Shown here piece by piece: positions 16,239 through 27,762 of a DNA stretch of 64,000 bases; position 1 is the stretch's first letter, and every line of letters starts with the position of its first letter. The position numbers and the translations under genes are program-made. This DNA comes from Immundisolibacterales bacterium (GTDB lineage: Bacteria > Pseudomonadota > Gammaproteobacteria > HK1). The notes beneath the pieces were generated by a model. That model was not told the origin of the DNA, made no database searches, and saw nothing but the letters and a program-made list of their open reading frames with translations. The stretch covers positions 1 to 64,000 of the forward strand of contig JAPOPW010000007.1 in assembly GCA_026712715.1 (NCBI GenBank). Direction: 5' to 3'.

Positions 16239-16958
16239 ATGAGCGAAACCAGGGCCCTCACCTTCGACGTGTTCGGAACCGTGGTCGACTGGCGGACCTC
16301 GATCGCGCGCGAGGGCCGCGCCTTCGGCGAACGCCACGGAATCGAGACGGACTGGGTCCGGTTCGCCGATGACTGGCGGGGGTTGTATCAGCCGTCCATG
16401 ACCCGCGTGCGCGACGGAGAGCGCCCGTGGATGCCGCTCGACGACCTTCACCGCGAGAGCCTCTGCACGCTTCTCGGACGGCTCGGAGTCACTGTCGGGG
16501 ACGGCGGGGTGAGCGATGCCGCCGTCGACGAGCTCAACCGGGCGTGGCACCGCCTCGATCCGTGGCCCGACGTGCTCGAAGGGCTTGCCCGGCTCAAGCG
16601 CCGCTACGTCCTCGCGACGCTCTCCAACGGCAACGTGGCGCTCATCGTGAACATGGCGAAGCGGGCCGGGCTGCCGTGGGACGCGGTGCTCGGAGCGGAG
16701 GTCGCGCGCAGCTACAAGCCCCGACCGGAAGCCTATCTGACGACGGCGGAGCTCCTCGGCCTCGCCCCCGGGGAGTGCATGATGGTCGCCGCCCACAACT
16801 ACGATCTCGGGGCGGCCGGGGCGCTCGGCTTCCGCACCGCGTTCGTGCGGCGTCCCGGCGAGCACGGCCCGAACCAGACGGCGGACCTTCGCGCCGAGCA
16901 GGACTTCGACGTCGTCGCGGAGAGCTTCATCGATCTCGCAGACTCGCTCGGCGCCTGA
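16239..16958 (+). CDS. haloacid dehalogenase type II-like HAD hydrolase
   Basis: A 239-residue HAD-superfamily protein of the L-2-haloacid dehalogenase subfamily. TFDVFGTVVDWRTS carries the nucleophilic Asp and the WR element typical of type II dehalogenases, TLSNGN holds the Ser/Asn motif II, Lys is in SYKPRPEAY, and the C-terminal acidic motif region reads AAHNYDLGAA. A purine-rich GGAGAAG precedes the ATG at 16239. The HNYDL string is characteristic of this subfamily. Substrate could be a 2-haloacid or a small phosphorylated acid. Confidence 0.85.
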   Translation: MSETRALTFDVFGTVVDWRTSIAREGRAFGERHGIETDWVRFADDWRGLYQPSMTRVRDGERPWMPLDDLHRESLCTLLGRLGVTVGDGGVSDAAVDELNRAWHRLDPWPDVLEGLARLKRRYVLATLSNGNVALIVNMAKRAGLPWDAVLGAEVARSYKPRPEAYLTTAELLGLAPGECMMVAAHNYDLGAAGALGFRTAFVRRPGEHGPNQTADLRAEQDFDVVAESFIDLADSLGA

Positions 16959-18540
16959 CCGCGGCGGGAGGCCCGGGGTCCTCGAGGCCGGCCGCCTCGA
17001 ACAGCGCGGCACGCTCGTGCGCCGGCACGTCCATGAACGCGCCGGCGGGAAGGCGCGAAGGAAGCCGAACCGGTCCGAAACGGGTTCGCATGAGCCGGCT
17101 GACCCGTACCCCCTGCGACTCCCACATGCGGTGGACTTCGCGATTCCGGCCCTCCCCCAGAACGACCCGGTACCAGTGGTTGGCTCCCTCCCCACCTTCG
17201 TCCTCGATGCTGAGGAACCGGGCCGGGCCGTCGTCCAGCTCCACGCCGTGCTCGAGGTTCCTGATCATCCCCGGGTCCACGCTCCCGAGGACCCGGACGG
17301 CGTACTCGCGGTCCATCGCATAGCGCGGGTGCATCAGTCGGTGGGCGAGCTCGCCGTGGGTGGCGAACAGCATCAGTCCCGAAGTGTTGATGTCGAGCCG
17401 CCCGATGGCCACCCAGCGCTCGAAGCGCAGGCGAGGCAGGCGCTCGAATACCGTGGGCCGACCCTCCGGGTCCCGGCGCGTCGTCACCTCGCCCGGCGGC
17501 TTGTGGTAGGCGAGAAGGCGGCAGGTCTCTTCCGCCGGCACGAACACGCGACGACCGTCGATCCGGACCTGATCGCCGGCGCGAATCCGGGTGCCCGCGG
17601 CGGCCACGCGGCCGTTGATCCGGACCCGCCCCTCCGCCACCCATCGATCCACCGCCCGGCGCGAGCCGATCCCGGCCGCGGCGAGACGCTTCTGGACGCG
17701 TTCGAAGGAATCGTCGTCAGCCGTCTGCGCGGGCGGTGAGCGACCGCCCTCCTCCCGGGCGCGATCGGGCGGTCCCGCGCGGTCCTTCGCCCATCCGGCC
17801 GAACGCGTTCGCGCTCCGGAACGAACCGCCTTCCTCCCGTGCCCGTCCTCGGGACCCTGCCGCGTCCGAGTCCGGGTGGGAGGACCCCGCCGGCTAGAGG
17901 TCCCGGGCCGGGAACGGCTTCGGTCGCGCTCCGGTCCGGACGAGGCCGGATCCGGGCCCGAACCCGCCTTCGCTCGCGGGCCGCCCGGCCGCCCGCCGCC
18001 GCCCCGCCGCGATGCCGGTTCCCCTGCCCGGAAGTCCCGCGGCGTGTCGGTCTCGCCCCGCGCCAGGCGAGCCCGGCCGTCCCGGGCGCGGCCGGGCGCG
18101 GCCGTTCCCCTTCGCGAATCCTTGCCGGAACGGCCCGACCGCGCGGACGGACGCGGCCCGCGATGCGGCCCCTCGGACGACCCGGATCGTTCGCCGGACG
18201 TCGCCCTCTTCCGCGTGGCCCCGGTCTTGCCCGACCGCGCGGACGGACGCCGGCCGCGGGACGGCTCCTCGGAGGAGTCGAGCTCCCCGCCGAACGCGGG
18301 CCTCTTGCGCGCGGGCGGGGGCCCCGCGTCGCGACGGCGATCCCCGCTTCGTCCCGTCCCGGAGCCGGCCGGACGCGAATCCTTGCGCGAGCCCCGCCCC
18401 GGCCCGGTGCGCGAGCCCCTATTCTCCGGCGGCTTCCGACTCCCCTTCCGGGGAGCCGTCTTCCGCCCGCTCCGCGCCGGCGCTTCGGTCTTCTCGTCCG
18501 CCGGCGGGGCCGGGTCCGAGGGCTTGCGTTCCGGATCCAT
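16927..18540 (-). CDS. rluB: 23S rRNA pseudouridine synthase RluB with a long basic N-terminal extension
   Basis: A 537-residue protein. From about residue 279 it has the S4 RNA-binding domain (RVQKRLAAAGIGSRRAVDRW) and the RsuA/RluB catalytic domain, with the Asp in GRLDINTSGLMLF. RluB makes pseudouridine at position 2605 of 23S rRNA. The first 277 residues are disordered, rich in Arg, Gly, Pro, Ser, with two copies of RPSARSG; E. coli RluB lacks them. The extension has almost no alternative start codons, so ATG 18538-18540 is likely. The start lies 121 bases inside the 3' end of scpB in another frame. Confidence 0.88.
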   Translation of the reverse strand: MDPERKPSDPAPPADEKTEAPARSGRKTAPRKGSRKPPENRGSRTGPGRGSRKDSRPAGSGTGRSGDRRRDAGPPPARKRPAFGGELDSSEEPSRGRRPSARSGKTGATRKRATSGERSGSSEGPHRGPRPSARSGRSGKDSRRGTAAPGRARDGRARLARGETDTPRDFRAGEPASRRGGGGRPGGPRAKAGSGPDPASSGPERDRSRSRPGTSSRRGPPTRTRTRQGPEDGHGRKAVRSGARTRSAGWAKDRAGPPDRAREEGGRSPPAQTADDDSFERVQKRLAAAGIGSRRAVDRWVAEGRVRINGRVAAAGTRIRAGDQVRIDGRRVFVPAEETCRLLAYHKPPGEVTTRRDPEGRPTVFERLPRLRFERWVAIGRLDINTSGLMLFATHGELAHRLMHPRYAMDREYAVRVLGSVDPGMIRNLEHGVELDDGPARFLSIEDEGGEGANHWYRVVLGEGRNREVHRMWESQGVRVSRLMRTRFGPVRLPSRLPAGAFMDVPAHERAALFEAAGLEDPGPPAAVRRRASLRDR

Positions 18541-19129
18541 TCTTGGCTCCCAGGTCTCCGGCCGGGAAGAGATCGGCCGGCTGCACGTCACGAATCGGGT
18601 CCAGCGCGGGCAGCTCCTCGATGCTCTTCAGGCCGAAATCATCGAGAAACTTGCGCGTGACGCCATAGAGCGCGGGCCGGCCCGGGACGTCGCGATGAGC
18701 GAGCACCCGGATCCACTCGCGTTCGTGAAGCGTGCGCATGATGGAAGTGCTGACCCCCACGCCGCGCACGTCCTCGATTTCACCGCGGGTTATCGGCTGG
18801 CGGTACGCGATGAGCGCGAGGGTCTCGAGGAGGGCGCGCGAATAGCGGGCGGGCCGCTCGCCGAGGAACCGGGCGACCCAGCGAGCGTACTCTTCGCGCA
18901 CCTGGTACCGGAATCCGCTCGCGACCTCCCGGAGCTGGACCCCGCGCCCCTCGCACTCCGTCGCGAGTTCCGCGATGACGCGCCGCACCGCGTCCCGGAG
19001 CTCCTGCGTGCTCATGTCGCTCTCGGTGGCGGCAAGCGCTACGAGCTCGTCGACCGCGACCGGGCCCTCCGCGGCCAGCAGCACGACCTCGACGATGGGC
19101 CGGAATTGATCCTCGAAACGATCGCTCAT
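18419..19129 (-). CDS. scpB: segregation and condensation protein B
   Basis: A 236-residue kleisin-interacting protein of the SMC/ScpAB condensin. The winged-helix core is seen in LLAAEGPVAVDELVAL, SGFRYQVREEYARWV and ALLETLALIAYRQPITRGEIEDVRGVGVS, the strongest family signature. The last ~50 residues are low-complexity. The ATG at 19127-19129 overlaps the end of scpA (ScpA stop at 19126) by 4 bases, giving translational coupling; the 3' end overlaps rluB. Confidence 0.92.
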   Translation of the reverse strand: MSDRFEDQFRPIVEVVLLAAEGPVAVDELVALAATESDMSTQELRDAVRRVIAELATECEGRGVQLREVASGFRYQVREEYARWVARFLGERPARYSRALLETLALIAYRQPITRGEIEDVRGVGVSTSIMRTLHEREWIRVLAHRDVPGRPALYGVTRKFLDDFGLKSIEELPALDPIRDVQPADLFPAGDLGAKNGSGTQALGPGPAGGREDRSAGAERAEDGSPEGESEAAGE

Positions 19130-19935
19130 GAACCTCGCCGTACGTGGATGGGGGCGAAGGGACCGGTCTGCACGAGATCGATCGCGCGCTCGCGCCACAG
19201 CTCGAGGAGCGCGAGCAAGGTCACCACCACCCCCGCGCGTCCCTCCGACGGGGTGAACAGCGAAGTGAACTCCACGTGCCCGGCTCCCTCCCTGCCGAGC
19301 CGGGCGAGCACCGAGGCCATGCGATCGCGCACGGACAGGGTCTCCCGCGCGACGTGGTGTGTCGCGTACATCGCGGCCCGGGAGATGACGTCCGCGAAGG
19401 CCGCCGCGAGATCGGCGAGCGAGACCCGGGGAGGCGGGCGCCACGGCTCGATTGCGCTCGCATCGACCCCGGCGACGAAGAAGTCCCGTCCATCCCGAGA
19501 CACGTCGTCGATGGCTTCCGCGGCGCGGCGAAACCGTTCGTACTCCTGGAGGCGCCGCACGAGATCCGCGCGCGGGTCCGCTTCCTCCTCCTGCGCCGCG
19601 GCCGGCCGGGGCAGCAGCAGCCGCGACTTGATCTCGGCCAGGGTCGCGGCCATCACGAGATACTCCCCGGCGAGCTCGAGCCGAAGCTCGCGCATGAGAT
19701 CCACGTACTCGACGTACTGCCGGGTGATCTCCGCGATGGGAATGTCCAGGATGTCGAGATTCTGGCGGCGGATGAGATAGAGCAGAAGGTCGAGCGGTCC
19801 TTCGAATGCCTCGATGAACACCTCCAGCGCATCGGGCGGGATGTAGAGATCCCGGGGCAGCTCGGTGACGGCCGTGCCGTGCACGAGCGCGAACGGCATC
19901 TCCTGCTGCGAAGGCGCCTGGACCTGGGGGTTCAT
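19126..19935 (-). CDS. scpA: segregation and condensation protein A
   Basis: A 269-residue kleisin that bridges SMC heads. FEGPLDLLLYLIRRQNLDILDIPIAEITRQYVEYV is the conserved N-terminal block, EYLVMAATLAEIKSRLLLP the central block, and the winged-helix C-terminus ends the protein. The first ~30 residues (QVQAPSQQEMPF) are an extra leader seen in some proteobacteria. First gene of scpA-scpB-rluB, 36 bases downstream of the trpS stop. Confidence 0.93.
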   Translation of the reverse strand: MNPQVQAPSQQEMPFALVHGTAVTELPRDLYIPPDALEVFIEAFEGPLDLLLYLIRRQNLDILDIPIAEITRQYVEYVDLMRELRLELAGEYLVMAATLAEIKSRLLLPRPAAAQEEEADPRADLVRRLQEYERFRRAAEAIDDVSRDGRDFFVAGVDASAIEPWRPPPRVSLADLAAAFADVISRAAMYATHHVARETLSVRDRMASVLARLGREGAGHVEFTSLFTPSEGRAGVVVTLLALLELWRERAIDLVQTGPFAPIHVRRGS

Positions 19936-19971
19936 GGCATCAGGGACCGGCGGGCGCGGCTCCCGTCCGGT

Positions 19972-21243
19972 TCAACGATAGTCGAAGCCCATCGCCCGGC
20001 GTACCTCCTCCATGGTCTCGCCGGCCACCTCGCGGGCCTCTTCGCAGCCATTTTGAAGAATCGACCGGACGACGTCGGGCTCGGAAGAGTACTCCAGGGC
20101 CCGGCGCCGGATGGGCTCGAGCTCCGCGAGCACCACGTCGATCAGCGGCTGCTTGCAATCCAGGCACCCGATTCCCGCGCTCCGGCAACCCTGCTGCACC
20201 CATTCGCGGCACTTCTCGTCGGAATAGATCGCGTGCAGCTTCCAGACCGGGCACTTCTCCGGTTCTCCGGGATCGGTCCTTCGCACCCGCGCCGGATCGG
20301 TCGGCATCCGGCGCAGCTTTTCGGCAATCGAATCGGGATCCTCGCGCAGCTCGATGGTATTGCCGTAGGACTTGGACATCTTCTGTCCGTCCACTCCCGG
20401 CATTCGCGACGCCGGCGTCAGCAGCACCTGCGGCTCGGGCAGGATCGCCCGCCCGCCGCCGTCGAGATTCCCCATCAGCCGTTCCCGGTCGCCGATGGAG
20501 ATGTTCTGCTGCGTCTCGAGCAGGGCCCGTGCGGTCGCGAGCGCCTCCTCGTCGCCCTGCTCCTGGTAGCGACGGCGAAGGTCGCGGTACAGGCGCGCGT
20601 TGCGCTTTCCCATCTTCCTGGTCGCGGCCTCCACCCGTTCCTCGAAGTCGGGCTCTCGTCCGAAGATGAAGTTGAAGCGCCGGGCGATCTCCCGCGTCAC
20701 CTCGACATGCGCCGCCTGGTCTTCGCCCACCGGGACGAGGCCCGCCCGATAGATGAGGATGTCCGCGCTCTGGAGCACCGGGTAGCCGAGAAAGCCGTAG
20801 GTGTCGAGGTCGCGCTCGTTCAGGCGCTCTCGCTGGTCCTTGTAGCTCGGAACCCGCTCGAGCCACCCGAGCGGCGTGACCATGGAGAGCAGGAGGTGCA
20901 GCTCGGCGTGCTCGGGTATGCGCGACTGGATGAACAGCCGCGCGTCGGCCGGATCGATACCGCACGCGAGCCAGTCGATCACCATGTCGAGCACCGTATC
21001 CGAGATTACCTCGCGGTCGTCGTAGTGGGTGGTGAGCGCGTGCCAGTCGGCGACGAAGAAATAGCATTCGTACTCGTGCTGGAGCTTGATCCAGTTCATG
21101 AGCACGCCGCGATAGTGACCGAGGTGGAGGCGTCCGGTAGGTCGCATGCCCGAGAGGACGCGCTGCTGGTGTCGGGGGACGGTGGCCAAAACGGATACGC
21201 CGGGAGGAGACGCAAACGAGTGTAACGTATGATCCGCAGCCAT
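19972..21243 (-). CDS. trpS: tryptophanyl-tRNA synthetase
   Basis: A class Ic synthetase of about 423 residues. SGMRPTGRLHLGHYRGVLMNW carries the HIGH-like motif (HLGH) and GQKMSKSYGN the KMSKS motif. An insertion between them (about residues 240-300, with DRERLMGNLDGGGR) makes it longer than the 334-residue E. coli enzyme, as in several proteobacteria. The start is uncertain: ATG 21241-21243 has AGGAG 7 bases upstream but overlaps the ATG of the divergent yciB by 2 bases; TTG at 21187-21189 would give 405 residues and still keep all motifs. Confidence 0.92.
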   Translation of the reverse strand: MAADHTLHSFASPPGVSVLATVPRHQQRVLSGMRPTGRLHLGHYRGVLMNWIKLQHEYECYFFVADWHALTTHYDDREVISDTVLDMVIDWLACGIDPADARLFIQSRIPEHAELHLLLSMVTPLGWLERVPSYKDQRERLNERDLDTYGFLGYPVLQSADILIYRAGLVPVGEDQAAHVEVTREIARRFNFIFGREPDFEERVEAATRKMGKRNARLYRDLRRRYQEQGDEEALATARALLETQQNISIGDRERLMGNLDGGGRAILPEPQVLLTPASRMPGVDGQKMSKSYGNTIELREDPDSIAEKLRRMPTDPARVRRTDPGEPEKCPVWKLHAIYSDEKCREWVQQGCRSAGIGCLDCKQPLIDVVLAELEPIRRRALEYSSEPDVVRSILQNGCEEAREVAGETMEEVRRAMGFDYR

Positions 21244-21808
21244 GAAGAAGCTCCTGTTCGATTTCTTCCCGGTCGCCCTGTTCTTCATCGCCTTCAAGCT
21301 CGAAGACGATCCGCAGCGCGGAATCATGGTCGCGACCGCCGTCATCATCGTCGCGACGCTGTTTCAGGTCGGCTACATGCGGCTTCGCCACGGGCGCATC
21401 GAGAAGTTGCACCTGGTGACCCTCGCCCTGGTCGTCGTCCTCGGCGGCCTCACCCTCGCCCTCGGGGACGAGCGCTTCATCAAGTGGAAGACCACTCTCG
21501 TCAACTGGGGGTTCGCCCTCGTCTTCCTCGGGAGCCAGTTCATCGGCTCGAAGCCGATCGTCCAGCGCCTGATGGACTCGCGGGTGACCCTTCCCGACTC
21601 CGCCTGGACGCGACTCAACCTGGGGTGGACCGCATTCTTCGTGCTTCTCGGCGCGGCCAACCTCTTCGTCGCGTTCCGCTACAGCACCGATGTGTGGGTG
21701 GACTTCAAGTTCTACGGCGTCATCGGCCTGACGTTCGCGTTCATTGCCGGACAGACCGTCTGGCTCATGCGCCAGATGCAGCGCGGACATGCCGACATCG
21801 ACGCTTGA
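21242..21808 (+). CDS. yciB: septation/intracellular-septation protein A, YciB
   Basis: A 188-residue inner-membrane protein beginning MKKLLFDFFPVALFFIAFK, the invariant N-terminus of the YciB/IspZ family, with five or six hydrophobic segments through QFIGSKPIVQRLMDSRV and GLTFAFIAGQTVWLM. The family supports cell-envelope synthesis and division. The conserved N-terminus fixes ATG 21242, so the overlap with a trpS start on the other strand is real if trpS uses 21243. dapE starts 20 bases before its end. Confidence 0.92.
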   Translation: MKKLLFDFFPVALFFIAFKLEDDPQRGIMVATAVIIVATLFQVGYMRLRHGRIEKLHLVTLALVVVLGGLTLALGDERFIKWKTTLVNWGFALVFLGSQFIGSKPIVQRLMDSRVTLPDSAWTRLNLGWTAFFVLLGAANLFVAFRYSTDVWVDFKFYGVIGLTFAFIAGQTVWLMRQMQRGHADIDA

Positions 21809-22934
21809 GCTCGCCTGCGAGCTCGTCCGCCGCCCGTCGATCACCCCCGAGGACGCGGGCTGCCAGGACCTTCTCGCCGGCCATCTGCACGCCCTCGGAT
21901 TCCGGGTCCGCTCCCTGCCCTTCGGCGAGGTCAGCAACCTGTGGGCCCGGCGCGGGACGAAGCCGCCCCTGTTCGTCTTTCTCGGTCACACCGACGTCGT
22001 GCCTCCCGGGCCGAAGGACGCCTGGTCGACCCACCCGTTCGAGCCGGTGCTGAAGGACGGCTACCTGCACGGACGCGGGTCGGCGGACATGAAGGGCAGC
22101 CTCGCCGCGATGGTCACCGCCTGTGCGCGGTTCACCGAACGGCATCCGGCCCCCGCCGGATCGATCGCGCTCCTGGTGACGAGCGACGAAGAGGGCCCCG
22201 CCCGGGACGGGACCCGGCGGGTGGTCGACACCCTCTCCGACGTCATCGACTGGTGCGTGGTCGGCGAGCCGTCCAGCACCGAACGGGTGGGCGACACGAT
22301 CAAGCACGGCCGGCGCGGCTCCCTCAACGGCCGGCTCGCCGTGCACGGGGTGCAGGGACATGTCGCATATCCCGAACGGACCGTGAACCCCATCCACGGG
22401 GCGTGCGCCGCAATCGCGGAAATCCTCGGGATCGAATGGGACGAGGGGAGCGACGACTTCCCGCCGACCCGCTTCCAGGTCTCGAACATCCGGTCCGGCA
22501 CCGGCGCGGTGAACGTCGTGCCGGCCACCCTCGAAGCCGATTTCAACCTCCGCTACTCGCCGGCGCTTGACGATGCGGTCATCCGCGCTCGGGTGGAAAC
22601 GGTGCTCGAACGCCACGGCCTTCGGTGGAGCATCGAATGGGAGCATTCCGCAGCCCCCTTCATTACCCGCGGAGGGAGGCTCGTCGAGGCCGCGAAGTCG
22701 GCCGTGCGGGAGGTGTCCGGGGTCGAGCCGACGCTCTCGACGGCCGGCGGAACCTCCGACGGGCGGTTCGTCGCCCCGACCGGCGCGGAGGTGATCGAGC
22801 TCGGGCCGGTCAATGCCACCATCCACCAGGTCGACGAGCGGGTGGCGTGCGCCGACCTCGACCGGCTGAGCCGGATGTACGAAGGGATCCTCGACCGGCT
22901 TCTCGCCACCCCGGACGGGAACGGGGCACGCTGA
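21789..22934 (+). CDS. dapE: succinyl-diaminopimelate desuccinylase
   Basis: A 381-residue M20 metallohydrolase of the lysine/peptidoglycan pathway, releasing LL-diaminopimelate. Metal and catalytic residues are seen in FLGHTDVVPPG, GRGSADMKGSLAAM and TSDEEGPARDGT; the C-terminal part has STAGGTSDGRF and the final His region NATIHQVDE. The ATG at 21789 overlaps yciB by 20 bases and gives the usual N-terminus. It converges on the aminotransferase gene at 23030, whose product may act in the same pathway. Confidence 0.93.
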   Translation: MPTSTLELACELVRRPSITPEDAGCQDLLAGHLHALGFRVRSLPFGEVSNLWARRGTKPPLFVFLGHTDVVPPGPKDAWSTHPFEPVLKDGYLHGRGSADMKGSLAAMVTACARFTERHPAPAGSIALLVTSDEEGPARDGTRRVVDTLSDVIDWCVVGEPSSTERVGDTIKHGRRGSLNGRLAVHGVQGHVAYPERTVNPIHGACAAIAEILGIEWDEGSDDFPPTRFQVSNIRSGTGAVNVVPATLEADFNLRYSPALDDAVIRARVETVLERHGLRWSIEWEHSAAPFITRGGRLVEAAKSAVREVSGVEPTLSTAGGTSDGRFVAPTGAEVIELGPVNATIHQVDERVACADLDRLSRMYEGILDRLLATPDGNGAR

Positions 22935-22979
22935 CCACGCCGTTCCCGCCCGCCCGCGGGGATGCCGGATTCAGGCGAA

Positions 22980-23010
22980 GCGCCGGAGCCGGATGGATGG
23001 CCCCCGGCGC
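22980..23010. terminator. hairpin between convergent dapE and the aminotransferase gene
   Basis: GCGCCGG (22980-22986) pairs perfectly with CCGGCGC (23004-23010), with a further CC/GG pair inside. It lies between the two stops; no U tract. Confidence 0.35.
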
Positions 23011-23029
23011 CTCCTCGCTCCCGGTCCGC

Positions 23030-24259
23030 TCAGCTCGCGGCGAACGCCCGGAACGCGCGCTCCATCCGCTGCGTGGCCTCGCTCACGTCCTCGTCGCTGA
23101 TGTTGAGCGGCGGGAGGAGGCGCAGCACGCTCGGGCCGGCCACCAGCACGATCACGCCTTCGTCCGCGCAGGCATCCACGAGGGCCCCGGCCTTGCCCGC
23201 GTACGCCTCGCCCAGCTCCGCCCCGATGAGCAGACCCCTTCCTCGCACATCCGCGAAGAGGCCGAGCTCGGAGTCGATCCGGTTCAGGAACATCCGGAAC
23301 GCATCGCCCTGGCGGACGACGTTCGCGAGGAGATCGGACGACCCGGCGAGGCCGACCGCGACCCGCGCAGCCGCCGCCGCGACCGGATTCCCGCCGAATG
23401 TCGAACCGTGCGTGCCCGCCGAGAGCGCATCCGCCGCCCGCGCGCCGACGAGCACCGCCCCCATGGGCAGCCCCCCGGCGAGCGCCTTCGCCATGGTGAC
23501 CACGTCCGGCTCGATGCCGCGCTCCCATTCATGGGCGAAGAACTTCCCGCTGCGACCCATCCCGGACTGAATTTCGTCGAGCACCAGCAGGGCATCGTGG
23601 CGGCGGCAGAGGTCCTGGACATGGCGGAGGAAGCCCTGCCGGGCCGGTGTCACCCCGCCTTCGCCCTGCACCGGCTCCAGCATCACCGCGCAGGTGCGGT
23701 CGGAGATGGCGGCCTCGATCGCCTCCGGATCGTTGAAGGGGCAGTACGTGAACCCTCCCGGCAGCGGTTCGAACCCCTCCTGGTACTTCGGCTGCGCGGT
23801 CGCCGTCACGGTCGCGAGGGTGCGCCCGTGGAACGAGCCCTCGAACGTGATGATCTCGCGTTCCTCGGGCCCCCGGTCCGCCTCGCTCGCGCGCTTGCGC
23901 ACGATCTTGATGGCCGCCTCGTTGGCCTCCGCCCCCGAGTTGCAGAAGAAGACCCGCTCGGCGAACGTCGAGTCCACCAGCTCCTGCGCCAGCCGCACGG
24001 TGGACTCGACGTAGTAGAGGTTGCTCACGTGCAGCAGACGGCCCGCCTGGGCGGTCACCGCCGCCACCAGGTCCGGATGCCGGTGACCGAAGGAGTTCAC
24101 GCTGATCCCGGTGCCGAGATCGATGTACTCCCGCCCGTCGATGTCCCAGAGGCGGGAACCCTCTCCGTGGTCGAACACCACCGGCTTGGGAGCGTAGTTG
24201 GGCACGTAGGTACGGACCCCGGCGGCGACCAGGGCGTCGGTGGAAGTCTCGGGAGCCAT
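23030..24259 (-). CDS. argD: acetylornithine/succinyldiaminopimelate aminotransferase
   Basis: A 409-residue class III PLP aminotransferase. [26 protein letters not shown] (cofactor loop), [23 protein letters not shown] and the PLP Lys in [14 protein letters not shown] follow ArgD/AstC closely, as does the start [29 protein letters not shown]. ArgD enzymes usually also serve as DapC in lysine synthesis, consistent with dapE next door. Closely related GABA or succinylornithine transaminases cannot be excluded. Confidence 0.85.
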   Translation of the reverse strand: MAPETSTDALVAAGVRTYVPNYAPKPVVFDHGEGSRLWDIDGREYIDLGTGISVNSFGHRHPDLVAAVTAQAGRLLHVSNLYYVESTVRLAQELVDSTFAERVFFCNSGAEANEAAIKIVRKRASEADRGPEEREIITFEGSFHGRTLATVTATAQPKYQEGFEPLPGGFTYCPFNDPEAIEAAISDRTCAVMLEPVQGEGGVTPARQGFLRHVQDLCRRHDALLVLDEIQSGMGRSGKFFAHEWERGIEPDVVTMAKALAGGLPMGAVLVGARAADALSAGTHGSTFGGNPVAAAAARVAVGLAGSSDLLANVVRQGDAFRMFLNRIDSELGLFADVRGRGLLIGAELGEAYAGKAGALVDACADEGVIVLVAGPSVLRLLPPLNISDEDVSEATQRMERAFRAFAAS

Positions 24260-24445
24260 CTCGTTCCTCTTCGTTCAGGCGCGGACTGCGCGGGCCGCCC
24301 GGCCCGCCGCGGAAGGCGCGCATTCCATCACAGTTTCCCCGCCCGGACCAAGCGTGGGGCCGCGCGGGACGCGAATTCGTGCCGTTGACCGCCGGCCTGC
24401 CCCGAAACGGCCGGTGGGAACGCTCGCCCCGGCGGCGCGTTGCGA

Positions 24446-24451
24446 TAGAAT
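24446..24451 (+). promoter_or_regulatory. -10-like hexamer next to the clpS start
   Basis: TAGAAT within GCGATAGAATC ends 8 bases before the clpS ATG at 24460; a start of transcription at the usual distance would leave almost no leader. No convincing -35. Confidence 0.35.
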
Positions 24452-24459
24452 CAAGCGCC

Positions 24460-24786
24460 ATGGCCAACACACCGGACCCGGCGAGCACTCCCGAGGGAGT
24501 GCTCGAGATCGAAGAATCGGAGCCGAAGGTCGAGGAGCCGCCCCGGTACAACGTGGTGCTGCTCAATGACGACTATACTCCGATGGAGTTCGTGGTCGGG
24601 GTGCTGGAACGGTTCTTCGCCATGGACCGGGAGCAGGCGGTGAGGGTGATGCTGCACGTCCATACACGGGGCAAGGGAGTCTGCGGAACCTTCTCGCGCG
24701 AAATCGCGGAGACCAAGGTGAGCAAGGTGAACCGCTTCTCGCGCGAGCACCAGCATCCGCTCCTTTGCACCATGGAACACGCGTGA
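24460..24786 (+). CDS. clpS: ATP-dependent Clp protease adaptor ClpS
   Basis: A 108-residue adaptor that delivers N-degron substrates to Clp[21 protein letters not shown] is the conserved entry, with the NDD that binds the N-terminal residue of substrates, followed by [25 protein letters not shown]. It lies 38 bases before clpA, the usual order. Confidence 0.95.
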   Translation: MANTPDPASTPEGVLEIEESEPKVEEPPRYNVVLLNDDYTPMEFVVGVLERFFAMDREQAVRVMLHVHTRGKGVCGTFSREIAETKVSKVNRFSREHQHPLLCTMEHA

Positions 24787-24824
24787 GGACCAGGTTCTCC
24801 GACGGCTTTCGAGGAGCTTGAGAG

Positions 24825-27137
<2,313 letters not shown>

Positions 27138-27143
27138 CCGCCG

Positions 27144-27734
27144 GTGCGACTCGCGGGTCTCGCCTGCTGCATTGCGCTCGGCATCGGCACCGCCGGAGCG
27201 GGCACGCAGTCTCCGGCGACCATCTCCCCCGGGCGGATCGTCGCGCTTGCGCGCGTAGTGGACTTCCTTCCCACCGCGGCAACCACGGATCGAGAGGCGG
27301 TCAGAGCGTTCCTGGATGAACGGCTCGCTCCTCACTTCGACTTCGACACGATGGCCCGGCGGGCGGCCGGCCCGTTCTACCAACGCTTCAGCAACGCGGA
27401 ACGCGAAAAGTTCTCCGCGCGCATCAGGGCCATGTTCATCGACGCGCTCGCCAGCAACCTCGTGCCGGGACCGCCCGGGGCAGCGAGGGTCGACATCTAT
27501 CCGACCCGCTTCCTGCGATGGGGAGACGAGGCGTCGGTGCTCGCACGGATAACGAGCGCTCCGACGGCGCCGGTTTGGATGACTTTCCGGTTTCTTCGGA
27601 CTCCCGAGGGATGGATGGCGTTCGATGCGGCCGCCAACGGATTCAGCGCCGTATCCCACTTCAGAACCTATTTCGCCGCCCTCGCACGGCAGCACGGATC
27701 CGGGGTCTTCCATCGCAGGCTGGAGGACCGGTAG
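27144..27734 (+). CDS. MlaC/Ttg2D-like periplasmic protein
   Basis: A 196-residue exported protein: MRLAGLACCIALGIGTAGAG is a signal peptide. The rest resembles the MlaC/toluene-tolerance Ttg2 family, with FLDERLAPHFDFDTMARRAAGPFYQ and a C-terminal FRTYFAALAR. MlaC carries phospholipids between outer and inner membranes. Here the gene stands alone, without mlaFED, 6 bases after clpA with a GTG start, so its partner transporter must be elsewhere or its role differs. Confidence 0.65.
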   Translation: MRLAGLACCIALGIGTAGAGTQSPATISPGRIVALARVVDFLPTAATTDREAVRAFLDERLAPHFDFDTMARRAAGPFYQRFSNAEREKFSARIRAMFIDALASNLVPGPPGAARVDIYPTRFLRWGDEASVLARITSAPTAPVWMTFRFLRTPEGWMAFDAAANGFSAVSHFRTYFAALARQHGSGVFHRRLEDR

Positions 27735-27762
27735 TCAACCACGACACGGAAGGAAAGAACCA

